DNA of 64,000 nt, from the NCBI GenBank assembly GCA_913051545.1, contig CAJXCD010000002.1:62001-126000 (forward strand). Reading direction: 5' to 3'. This document shows, in pieces, positions 10,046 through 18,704 of this stretch; the stretch's first letter is position 1, and each line of letters starts with the position of its first letter. Made by a program: the position numbers and the translations under genes. The DNA comes from an uncultured Chloroflexota bacterium (GTDB lineage: Bacteria; Chloroflexota; Dehalococcoidia; Lucifugimonadales; CAJXCD01). Under the pieces are notes generated by a model, which was not told the origin of the DNA, did no database searches, and was given only the letters and a program-made list of their open reading frames with translations.

Positions 10046-10387
10046 TTGATTCCTGCAAGAACTCTTGGTGAATACAAGCTGTTGTTTGATATATTCAGAT
10101 CTTCGGACCAGAAAAGCTTCGTAACACCGTCAGGGTACTCCAGTTTGTGCAGTACCCTGACGAAAGTGTTTGATGATACTTTGAATGAAAATGAAAATGA
10201 AAAGAAGGTTTTACGTTTTAAATATGGATTGGGTAATGTCAGTCCCAATTCAAGTACTATTGGTGTAGCACGTAAGATGAGTATTAGTCAAAAGGCTGTC
10301 TCGGAGATATTAGACACTGCTATCCGGAAGCTGAGGGCTCCATCTAATACAAAGGTACTTAACGAATTTCTTAGTCCCCTGCAGTAA
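10046..10387 (+). CDS. Sigma-70 region 4-like protein (C-terminal portion of the same locus)
   Basis: EKKVLRFKYGLGNVSPNSSTIGVARKMSISQKAVSEILDTAIRKLRAPSNTKVLNEFL resembles RpoD region 4 (..EVLRLRFGLDDG...LEEVG..[24 protein letters not shown]...L..FL). Confidence 0.7.
   Translation: MIPARTLGEYKLLFDIFRSSDQKSFVTPSGYSSLCSTLTKVFDDTLNENENEKKVLRFKYGLGNVSPNSSTIGVARKMSISQKAVSEILDTAIRKLRAPSNTKVLNEFLSPLQ
10128..10162. repeat. Perfect 12-bp inverted repeat, 11-nt loop, inside sigma region 4-like ORF
   Basis: CGTCAGGGTACT-ccagtttgtgc-AGTACCCTGACG. Confidence 0.9.
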
Positions 10388-10436
10388 GATATGTTTTCAA
10401 TATCAAAAAACATGTATTGCTCATTTTGAGGTGGGA

Positions 10437-11669
10437 TTAGAAGGAATTTCGCTTCACTAAATTTTCCTCCTCTTGTCTTGATTTAATTCGACCATCCAGA
10501 CGTTCCTCGAGCAACTGTTTCAGTAATATTCCTATTTTTGGTCCTTCGGGTATTCCCATAGCTACAAGGTCTTTCCCGTTAAGAGTTGGATGTGCTTGTT
10601 GGAGCTCGTCTAGATATAAATTTAAGTTGTTTTGAATATTTTCGACCTCTGTCATAGCACGAAACCCTTTAATGACAGGCACCTGTATGTCGCGTAGTAA
10701 AAAATAAATTTCACTTCGACGTATGTTTTCTGAACTCAGTTTTTGTGAGTGCTTATGTATGTGTTGAATATCGTATGCTATTTTTCTCCACTGTCCTTCT
10801 ATGGATAACCGCTCTACGATAGATTGAAGAAGCGAAGTTGGGACTGGGTATAGCAGTGCACTCAATATTTCCTGTTCATCTATCTTTTTCGAGCAGAGTA
10901 ATACATCAATTTTATTTAGATATGAAATTGATGTATTGAGGCCTGGGTGGATAGCTTTCAGGATACCACGATGTTGGCAGTCCTTTAGGATTTGGATTAC
11001 TGTGGGTTCAATAAGTATCATGCGTAATTCGTTTCTTAATCTGTCACCGCTTAGTGTATCAAGATAGCCAAGTTGGCTTTGTACTAGTTCATCTGTATCA
11101 GGGGATAGGTTAAAATTGAGTCTTGTCGCATATCTAATGGCCCGCAATATTCTTGTGGAATCATCAATAAAGCTGTCTTTGTGTAGTACGCGTACTAATT
11201 CATTCTCAAGATCCTGTCTCCCATTGAATGGGTCAAGCAATTCCCCCATGGTGTTAACGTTGATAGAAATTGCAATTGCGTTTATGGAGAAATCCCGCCT
11301 ATTGAGGTCTTCCTCAAGGGATCCTTGTGAAACTGTTGGCAGTGCCCCCGGCTTGGAGTACGTTTCAGTTCGAGCTACAGCAATATCCACATCCTGGCAG
11401 CCAATGTTGAATTTAAAAGTGCCGAACTGTGATTCTGTTAGTATTTTCCCGTCTACTATTTCAGTTAAATCTTTTAGAAACTCATCCGGAGATCCGTCAA
11501 TAACTATGTCTAGATCTTTGGGAGTTTTCCTTAGCAGTATGTCACGAACTGCCCCTCCTACTAAGAACACGTAGGCATTGCTCGAATCAGCTGCGGCAGA
11601 CGTTAGTTCGAGTATCTCCTTTTGTGCCGCTGTTAGGCACTGGTACATTTGTGCGGCTATATCAGACAC
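10437..11669 (-). CDS. cca: CCA tRNA nucleotidyltransferase / poly(A) polymerase family
   Basis: VFLVGGAVRDILLRKTPKDLDIVIDG; NRRDFSINAIA. Confidence 0.9.
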   Translation of the reverse strand: MSDIAAQMYQCLTAAQKEILELTSAAADSSNAYVFLVGGAVRDILLRKTPKDLDIVIDGSPDEFLKDLTEIVDGKILTESQFGTFKFNIGCQDVDIAVARTETYSKPGALPTVSQGSLEEDLNRRDFSINAIAISINVNTMGELLDPFNGRQDLENELVRVLHKDSFIDDSTRILRAIRYATRLNFNLSPDTDELVQSQLGYLDTLSGDRLRNELRMILIEPTVIQILKDCQHRGILKAIHPGLNTSISYLNKIDVLLCSKKIDEQEILSALLYPVPTSLLQSIVERLSIEGQWRKIAYDIQHIHKHSQKLSSENIRRSEIYFLLRDIQVPVIKGFRAMTEVENIQNNLNLYLDELQQAHPTLNGKDLVAMGIPEGPKIGILLKQLLEERLDGRIKSRQEEENLVKRNSF

Positions 11670-11699
11670 TCTTGTTCTACCAGTCCTATATTAGATTGT

Positions 11700-12458
11700 T
11701 TATTTTACTGACTGACTGACGGCTTCTAAATATGATTTGGCACCCTGCTCCAGCCACCGGTTTGGAGAGTTTGTTATGAATCGGACACCTTTATTTATAA
11801 ACTCTTTTACGTTACCACTTTCGGTAACTGCTCCGGGAACTTTTCCAGCAGACACTATTTTTGCGAATGATTCATCTCTGACTTTAAGAAGCTCTGGGTT
11901 TGTCAATTGAGTAGGTATCCCCATAGATTGAGCTAGGTCACCTACGGCTACTAAATATACATCTACATTGTCTACTCTAAGCATTTCATCCAAGTTATCA
12001 ATAGCAATTACATCTTCTATAAGTACTCCTACTAGAACTTCTTCATTGGATTTCTCGAAGTAGTCATCTACTCCATTGGCCTGTCTACCTTTGAAGACTC
12101 CCCTGTTTCCTTCTGGAAAAAATTTAGCGGCGTTTACAACAGCTGCCGCCTCTTCTGCTGTATTGCAGTGAGGCATTAATATAGCCTGTACACCTTGGTC
12201 AAGAGTTCTATATATTAGCCCTTCTTCATTTGCGTGTACTCTTGCAACGGAAGTCATTCCCCAGAGGTCTGCAGCTCTAGTCTGATCACGAATATCTGTG
12301 AAACTTAGTCCTCCATGTTCTGCTTCAATCCATACTCCATCGAACCCGAGTGGACCTAGGAAGTCGATCAGGTCAGCACTTAGTTCACCTTGGATTATTG
12401 TGGCAACTCCACCATCGGCCAATTTTCGTTTCACTCGGTTAGGTCGCATATTAGTCAA
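11700..12458 (-). CDS. HpcH/HpaI aldolase/citrate lyase family protein
   Basis: FDGVWIEAEHGGLSFTDIRDQTRAADLWGMTSVARVHANEEGLIYRTLDQGVQAILMPHC. Confidence 0.9.
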   Translation of the reverse strand: MTNMRPNRVKRKLADGGVATIIQGELSADLIDFLGPLGFDGVWIEAEHGGLSFTDIRDQTRAADLWGMTSVARVHANEEGLIYRTLDQGVQAILMPHCNTAEEAAAVVNAAKFFPEGNRGVFKGRQANGVDDYFEKSNEEVLVGVLIEDVIAIDNLDEMLRVDNVDVYLVAVGDLAQSMGIPTQLTNPELLKVRDESFAKIVSAGKVPGAVTESGNVKEFINKGVRFITNSPNRWLEQGAKSYLEAVSQSVK

Positions 12459-12569
12459 AGTTAAGCTCCTGAATATAAAGAATTAGTACTCACGGAATCA
12501 TATACTACAGCCTTATTAACTAGCTGAATTATATGTCTGGCAAATAGACCCGTCAACTTAATATTTGCC

Positions 12570-12590
12570 TATAATATGTCTGTTAGACAT
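12570..12590 (+). promoter_or_regulatory. Putative -10 (TATAAT) followed by 6-bp inverted repeat
   Basis: TATAAT at 12570-12575 then ATGTCT-gtt-AGACAT at 12576-12590 upstream of the NUDIX gene. Confidence 0.4.
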
Positions 12591-12643
12591 TTAGTTTTGA
12601 CGTACATATGATTAATTTTGTATTTAATAGTAGAATCCATACC

Positions 12644-13141
12644 ATGAATATAGAGATCAACTATTGCCCGCGCTGTGGTAATAAACTGGTTAACAAGGGT
12701 GCTTCTGTACGATCTAGACCATCGTGTACAGATTGTGGGTATGTGGTGTATCTAGATCCGAAGCTTGCTACGGTGGTACTGATTTCGGTAGGTGACGAAT
12801 TGGTTTTAGTCCGGCGAGCAATAGAGCCGCAAATAGGACGCTGGAGTTATCCTGGAGGATATGTAGATCGTGGAGAAACAGTAGAGGCAGCAGCCGTACG
12901 TGAGGTGAAAGAAGAAACGACTTTGGATGTTAGCCTCACTGGATTTATAGGTCTTTACTCAAGTTCTAATAGGCCGGTTGTTATAGCAGCATATTCTGCT
13001 GAGGTGATAGGTGGCACTCCATCCGCAGGAGAAGAAGTTCAGGAGATCTCTTTATTTAGACCATCAGATTTACCGGAAATGCCTTTCCCGCATGACGATC
13101 AAATTTTAGCGGATTGGTATTTACTAACAGATGATGGCTAG
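12644..13141 (+). CDS. NUDIX hydrolase with N-terminal zinc ribbon
   Basis: NYCPRCGNKL...CTDCGYVVYLDPK; Nudix box GGYVDRGETVEAAAVREVKEET. Confidence 0.92.
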   Translation: MNIEINYCPRCGNKLVNKGASVRSRPSCTDCGYVVYLDPKLATVVLISVGDELVLVRRAIEPQIGRWSYPGGYVDRGETVEAAAVREVKEETTLDVSLTGFIGLYSSSNRPVVIAAYSAEVIGGTPSAGEEVQEISLFRPSDLPEMPFPHDDQILADWYLLTDDG

Positions 13142-13590
13142 GTGTCTATCTGGTTTACGGATCTAACGGTAATATCAATAGGAATAGTTTTTTCCAATAT
13201 CCTGTGTATACGGCACCGGCTTGCTATGTAATTCATCCTGTCCAACTGTTCTGAATTAAGGTCAGAGGTTATCTCAATGTCCATTTGGATTCGATCATAA
13301 AAACCTTTATTGACTTCCTCTGAATCGCCAGAGGGCCCTTGATAAAATTGATCATGAGTGCATTTGATAACGAGTGAATATATGTCCCAGATTTTTCTCC
13401 TCGCGTACAGGAGGAGTGTCATCGATGTTCAGGTGCTTAAGGAAGCTAAAAGGACTTCAAATGGACTGGGTCCTTTGCTGCCTCCTGAGGTCTTGAATTC
13501 ATCTGTGACAAAGGTGTGATGTGGAGTTTCCGCGATGTGTTGCATGTCCCGCATATTTCGCACAGTAACTGTGTGTGATTCCGTCTTCAT
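13138..13590 (-). CDS. OsmC-family protein with in-frame TGA (predicted selenocysteine, residue 54) at the reactive Cys position
   Basis: Manual translation MKTESHTVTVRNMRDMQHIAETPHHTFVTDEFKTSGGSKGPSPFEVLLASLST-[TGA]-TSMTLLLYARRKIWD...YIASRCRIHRILEKTIPIDI; the ORF track lists only 13138..13422; SD-like GAGGGG upstream of ATG at 13590. Confidence 0.85.
13397..13416 (-). promoter_or_regulatory. Candidate bacterial SECIS hairpin downstream of TGA (13429..13431)
   Basis: TGA-ACATCGATGACA-CTCCTC-CTGTACGC-GAGGAG; 6-bp GC-rich stem, GU in apical loop, loop G 21 nt after the TGA. Confidence 0.7.
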
Positions 13591-13598
13591 AAAACCCC

Positions 13599-14846
13599 TC
13601 ATATATTTCTTGTTATTTTGTCTTTTTTCACGAGATCATATTTTAGTCGTTGTAGAGCCAATATCGCTATTATAGCTATCAAACTAATACTACTAAATCC
13701 AATTACCCATTTGTATGATTCCTGAGAAATATCTAGTATAGTCCCGAAGGTTATTGGACCCAAAACGGCTCCCAAGAGTCCCAATGAAGCTTGTACTGCC
13801 ATAGCTGAACCTATCTTCTCCTTAGGTGTTGAGTCTAGTATGCCACTGGTGTATATGGCAGAATCTGCTGCTGTTGACCAACCATAGACTATTAAAATTA
13901 CACCTATCAAAGGCCACGGGAAACCTCCCGCCCAACCAATTAGCAATGAGCATATACCACTAATAGCGAATATTCTTATTGCTGATGTTAGACGACCCCA
14001 TTTGTCTGATATCGCACCTCCCATTACTGGTCCCAGAGCTCCTAGAGTCAGTGCTATACCTGCAACAGTGGAGCCGATAGCTTCCCCATTTTCAATCCCC
14101 TGGTTAATTAAAATACTTCCAAGCAATATCGGTAGTCCCATTCTAACGCTATATAATTGGAAGGCATGTAAGGAATACCCGAATATAAAATACTTAACTT
14201 GGCGGATTTTTAGTACGGAAAGATCGAGTTTGCCCGGCGTTTCTGTGTGGGGTTTGACAGGTGAGTGTGATCGTATAAGTATGTATAACACAGGTAAGCC
14301 AATAATAGATATAAGAGATAGTAAGAGATATGCTTGTCTCCATTCTAATGTGGTTAAGAGTGCTCCGGTTAAAGCCATAGATATGCTGTGGGCGCCATAC
14401 TGAGCAGTTACAAATATACCTGTCGATATTCCTGTGTATTGAGGATCAAATCGTTCCGATATGATCCTTACACCAGGCATGTACATCCCAACTAAACCAA
14501 CCCCGCATATTCCTCTGAGTACGATGGCAATTATCATATTTTCCGTAATTATTGGGAATAAGATATGAGTTATTATCGAAAGAATTGCTGATCCAAAAAA
14601 AACGGGTTTTGGTCCTACACGATCGGTTAATGGAATTATGAACAGTGCAGATATAAGATATCCAGCTAGATACGCAGAATAAACTACTCCTGCTTGGAAG
14701 TTATTTAAACTCCATTCGTCTTGAATATATCGTAAGGCGGCTACATAGCTGGATATTGGAAGTAAAAGCATAAAAAAAGAAAGCGATAATAGTATTAACC
14801 ATAAAATGTCTTTGCGTGCCACTTTATTTACGCCGTTCATTATCAT
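13599..14846 (-). CDS. MFS transporter
   Basis: Multi-TM; ISSYVAALRYIQDEWSLNNFQAGVVYSAYLAGYLISALFIIPLTDRVGPKPVFF. Confidence 0.88.
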   Translation of the reverse strand: MIMNGVNKVARKDILWLILLSLSFFMLLLPISSYVAALRYIQDEWSLNNFQAGVVYSAYLAGYLISALFIIPLTDRVGPKPVFFGSAILSIITHILFPIITENMIIAIVLRGICGVGLVGMYMPGVRIISERFDPQYTGISTGIFVTAQYGAHSISMALTGALLTTLEWRQAYLLLSLISIIGLPVLYILIRSHSPVKPHTETPGKLDLSVLKIRQVKYFIFGYSLHAFQLYSVRMGLPILLGSILINQGIENGEAIGSTVAGIALTLGALGPVMGGAISDKWGRLTSAIRIFAISGICSLLIGWAGGFPWPLIGVILIVYGWSTAADSAIYTSGILDSTPKEKIGSAMAVQASLGLLGAVLGPITFGTILDISQESYKWVIGFSSISLIAIIAILALQRLKYDLVKKDKITRNI

Positions 14847-14953
14847 AATATTTCTTGTGTTCTAACTGATTCAGACAATTCGGTAACGAATTAAATAATC
14901 ATTTGTGTATAACTGGAATCGTCACAACTTGAGAATTGCTTACAATTAGTCCT

Positions 14954-15643
14954 TTAGTCCTCAGCCTCTCTTATTGTTGAAAGTAGCAGCTTGGATTCTA
15001 GAATTAGTTTTGGGTCTTCAGAAAGTGTAAATACCTGTTCTAGGTCTAGTTTAGACCCTACTGCATCTCCATTTAGTGCGCGTATTTGTGCACGCTCGAA
15101 AAAATATCTTGGTACATCAGACTTTATAGTGATCAATTCGGACATATCATTTTCAGCCGATTCGAAGTCATCCATGTAAAGGTACGTTGAAGCTCTGTTG
15201 TAGATGGCATCACTGAATTCTGGGTCAATCTGGATGGCTTTAGTAAAATTCAGTAATGCCATTGTTGTATCGCCTACATCATAATAGATTATGCCGCGGT
15301 AGTTGTATGCTGTAGTTAAATCTGGATTGATTGACAGCGCCTGTGACAGATATTTCATAGCTGAATTATCTTTGCCTCGCAGGTGATCGATAAATCCAAG
15401 TTCGGCGTACGCCTCTGCTAATTCAGGATTCAGCGAAATTGCTTTTAAATATGCATCTTCGGCTTTTGATATACCCCCAACTTCTTGAAAATCAAGACCT
15501 TGTTGATACGATTCCATTGCTTGTTCGAGGTGTGAATTGGGTTTCCCAATACAGCCAACCACTATAAGTAGTAGCATGGCTTTAACCAACGTTATTTTCA
15601 ACATTTTACCTGGGTTTTGATCAACTAATTTTATGTTAGCCAT
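14954..15643 (-). CDS. TPR-repeat lipoprotein
   Basis: Lipobox-like LLIVVGC; repeats AEAYAELGFIDHLRGKDNSAMKYLSQALSINPDL / TAYNYRGIIYYDVGDTTMALLNFTKAIQIDPEF. Confidence 0.85.
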   Translation of the reverse strand: MANIKLVDQNPGKMLKITLVKAMLLLIVVGCIGKPNSHLEQAMESYQQGLDFQEVGGISKAEDAYLKAISLNPELAEAYAELGFIDHLRGKDNSAMKYLSQALSINPDLTTAYNYRGIIYYDVGDTTMALLNFTKAIQIDPEFSDAIYNRASTYLYMDDFESAENDMSELITIKSDVPRYFFERAQIRALNGDAVGSKLDLEQVFTLSEDPKLILESKLLLSTIREAED

Positions 15644-15711
15644 ATAAAATATGATGGCTTTCAGATTTTATTACGGTTTTAGGATTAACGTACATTTTTC
15701 CAGAAACGTGA

Positions 15712-16650
15712 TTAATGCTTTTGACTGGCTGCGAAAATCTCAGCAATTTCCAAAGTCGAATATCTGAATTTAATCCCCAAGTCTCGTCTTGCTTTTTCCG
15801 TATTGACTATCCAAGGGTATCTTATCAAGTTTAGTCCTGACGAGGGTGAACGAGATTGTATCCTTAGCTTCCATGTTAATTCAGTTAGGGGGTAAAGGAT
15901 TGCTGCTGGCATTGAGATTTTCCATCGTCCAAGTATTGAGGCCATTTGGTTCCATGTGATAGAGTCTCTACCGGCTAAATTATAGATGCCATGATGGTCT
16001 GAAAGTAAACATTTTGAAATTGAAGTAGTGATATCATCCTCGTGAATAAGCTGCATTTGGGGATTGTATCCGGTAATCCCCACAAGTATTTTTTGGGATA
16101 ATGATTTTGATATAAAGTTGTCTGCATTAGGACCTAGTACAGGACAGCTTCTAAGAATTGTTGAAGTAACACTCTTGTATTTTTTTGAAAAGTCTTGGAA
16201 AATATTTTCTGATTGAATCTTATGTTCTGCGTAGATGTGTCCCTTTATCGGACGTGATATGTCTGACTCGCTGATATTATATGGGTTGTCAGGATGTGCA
16301 CCGTACACGGTGGTGCTGCTTAGATACACCAGTTTTTTTACAACAGACGAATCGCATGCATTAACTATATTTTGAGATCCACCAACATTTATTTTATATG
16401 CTTTACTATCATCTCTCCCGTGATGTATCTGATATGCCATATGGACTACTGAATCAACATTGTTTCTAGTGAGTAGATCTCCTAGCGGTAAGGAAATGTC
16501 GTGGCGGTGGAAATGTATCTTTGGTTCTAGAGTCTTTTTGGGCAGATTTTTGTCAATAGCTATAATGCGGTCTACATCAGACAGTTCGGTTAAGATTTGC
16601 ATTAGTCTTGTCCCAAGGTATCCAGAAGCACCAGTGACAGCCACAATCAT
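15712..16650 (-). CDS. NAD-dependent epimerase/dehydratase (extended SDR)
   Basis: VAVTGASGYLGTRL, STTVYG...YAEHK. Confidence 0.9.
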   Translation of the reverse strand: MIVAVTGASGYLGTRLMQILTELSDVDRIIAIDKNLPKKTLEPKIHFHRHDISLPLGDLLTRNNVDSVVHMAYQIHHGRDDSKAYKINVGGSQNIVNACDSSVVKKLVYLSSTTVYGAHPDNPYNISESDISRPIKGHIYAEHKIQSENIFQDFSKKYKSVTSTILRSCPVLGPNADNFISKSLSQKILVGITGYNPQMQLIHEDDITTSISKCLLSDHHGIYNLAGRDSITWNQMASILGRWKISMPAAILYPLTELTWKLRIQSRSPSSGLNLIRYPWIVNTEKARRDLGIKFRYSTLEIAEIFAASQKH

Positions 16651-16721
16651 AATGAGTTACGATTTTTCTTCAGGTTCATTTTTGGTAATGATCATTTAGT
16701 GGTTGGTGTTATCGGATGTTG

Positions 16722-17570
16722 CTACGTTTTAGTTCCGGTAACTCGATTTATGTGTTCCGCTGGAGATTCTTCAGCCCTTTGTAGTGTGCGAGGTGATAAT
16801 GTTAGGCTATCGAACACTTCCGGCTTTGACCGCACAAATCCCTCGGCATACGCTGTCCCTGCAGTCCATCCGGCTGCACCGCAGGAGATTTCTATCCGTT
16901 TCCGTGCATATGCTTCATTATGCCCTTGGCTTTTGAATAGTGTTTCTGCTTCTACTCTCTGTTCGTACCAATCACTAATGTCTACTAGAATATCCCAATC
17001 TCCACGGTCGAAATATACTCCAGGATAAAAGGTAGCAGCTATTTTATGAGGGCGAATTTGTGACCCGTGCTCTGGGTTTGAAGAGTGAAGTTGTGCACGT
17101 TCGACTGCGTATGCTGTTTCAGTGTGGGAATTATTTACATATGGCTGTATTAAGCCATGAGGTCCACTACCATTTATATAGGGTGATTGAGTTATTAATA
17201 TGTGAGGTCTAACCTCCGATATTATTTCCGAAAGTTCATTTATTATTCCAGGATTTTCGTCAACCCTGAATGGTTCCCCGCCATCTAGTATTCTTACGTC
17301 GTTTATGCCAAACAACAAGGCTGCTTGCCTAAGCTCATCAGCCTTCTGCTCTGCATATTTTTCAGGAGGTTCATTAATTATATTTGGGTCTTGTTCTGAT
17401 TTTGGCTTAAGTAGTTCAGTAGCTAATTTCTCGTTGTGGGCCTTTTTGCCTCCGGTTACCACTACAAGTGTAACGTCGTCTCCTTTATCGGTGTGGATTC
17501 CAAGAGTGCCAGCGCTGTGTGTGAAATCATGAGGATGTGCTTTTACAACCAATATCTGTAAGTTCGTCAT
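16722..17570 (-). CDS. PIG-L/LmbE-like deacetylase family protein
   Basis: ILVVKAHPHDFTHSAGTLGIH; start reset to MTNLQ; paralog of 63144..63980. Confidence 0.85.
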   Translation of the reverse strand: MTNLQILVVKAHPHDFTHSAGTLGIHTDKGDDVTLVVVTGGKKAHNEKLATELLKPKSEQDPNIINEPPEKYAEQKADELRQAALLFGINDVRILDGGEPFRVDENPGIINELSEIISEVRPHILITQSPYINGSGPHGLIQPYVNNSHTETAYAVERAQLHSSNPEHGSQIRPHKIAATFYPGVYFDRGDWDILVDISDWYEQRVEAETLFKSQGHNEAYARKRIEISCGAAGWTAGTAYAEGFVRSKPEVFDSLTLSPRTLQRAEESPAEHINRVTGTKT

Positions 17571-17580
17571 CAATATCTCC

Positions 17581-17958
17581 TTAATCCAACTGATTAGATA
17601 GATTGTCGGTAAAGTCAAATTTCAGTGTCCCCAAACCGGGAACTTCAAAACTCATAACAATTGTATGGGATCCTGGTTCCAGACTAAAATTATGTGATCG
17701 TATGGTTATATCTCTATTTATTGCCAGGGTAAATGTGTTTTCCTGATCTACTTCAGCAAACGAAACCTCACGTGCATCTAGAATGAAGAAGGTAGATAAT
17801 AAAGGTATCGTATTTCCATCCAGTATCAGGGGATACATTTTGTATGCGTACCCGGATCCTAAGCTGTTTCTTAATTTGAATTCAAATCCGTCTCCATATT
17901 TGCTCAAGCTATTTTTGACGTATAGTCGTTTAAGTATGAAGCTTGGTATAGAAATCAT
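17581..17958 (-). CDS. C-glycoside deglycosidase beta-subunit-like (CGDB/DUF6379-type) small protein
   Basis: SLSKYGDGFEFKLRNSLGSGYAYKMYPLILDGNTIPLLSTFFILD...GSHTIVMSFEVPGLGTLKFDFTD; family recognised from memory. Confidence 0.5.
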   Translation of the reverse strand: MISIPSFILKRLYVKNSLSKYGDGFEFKLRNSLGSGYAYKMYPLILDGNTIPLLSTFFILDAREVSFAEVDQENTFTLAINRDITIRSHNFSLEPGSHTIVMSFEVPGLGTLKFDFTDNLSNQLD

Positions 17959-17973
17959 TTAACTGGTACCAGT

Positions 17974-18672
17974 TTATCCTTCACTATATATTTCCCGCTG
18001 ATTCATCATCTCGAAAATGGCCTCTTCTGCCGCTACTGATTCTTTTGGTATTCCGTTAATTTTTCCAAGCATTTTTGAATACACAAATATTTTTGTTAAG
18101 CGTTCGGTAAAGACCGAAATCTCTAGAGCTTGTTCCAAATCTGTACCTACTCCAACCGCCCCATGGTTTCGAAGAAGGGCTGCATTTCGGTTTCCTAGAG
18201 ATGTACAGATATTGTCAGCCAGATCTTGACTTCCAGGGAAGCCGTAGTCAGCCACATATATAGGTCCTCCTATAGTTACTACCATTTCGTCGACTATGGC
18301 TGGTATTTTATCTCCAGTGATAGAAGCTACTGTTGAGAATAAGGAGTGTGTGTGTATAACAGCCCCAACGTCTATTCGAGATTTATAGATTGCCACGTGC
18401 ATTAGTGATTCTGATGAAGGTATACACTGGCCTTCTACAGGATTCATGTCAAAGTCAACGACGGGTATTTGTTCTGCGGTAAGGCACGATAGAGATTGTC
18501 GAGATGGGGTTATAGCCATCAGATTTGTTTTCCCATTGTCATTTATACGCAGACTTACATTCCCAGACTTTCCTGATACCAACCCCGAGTGGTGTACAGA
18601 ACGGGCAGTGTTAGCAACTGATTCACGTTCCTTTATCCAATTGACCTTTGACTTATTATTATCTTCTCCCAT
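17974..18672 (-). CDS. Class II aldolase/adducin family (L-fuculose-phosphate aldolase-like)
   Basis: GLVSGKSGNVSLRI, IPSSESLMHVAIY, HTHSLFST, LLRNHGAVGVG. Confidence 0.9.
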   Translation of the reverse strand: MGEDNNKSKVNWIKERESVANTARSVHHSGLVSGKSGNVSLRINDNGKTNLMAITPSRQSLSCLTAEQIPVVDFDMNPVEGQCIPSSESLMHVAIYKSRIDVGAVIHTHSLFSTVASITGDKIPAIVDEMVVTIGGPIYVADYGFPGSQDLADNICTSLGNRNAALLRNHGAVGVGTDLEQALEISVFTERLTKIFVYSKMLGKINGIPKESVAAEEAIFEMMNQREIYSEG

Positions 18673-18704
18673 ATGACACACCTTTATACAGCAAATGGAA
18701 TATA

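Noticed and set aside
10391-10415. ATGTTTT...AAAACAT near the sigma-like/cca convergent junction as an intrinsic terminator
   Set aside because: AT-only weak stem with no proper U-tract; too weak to call.
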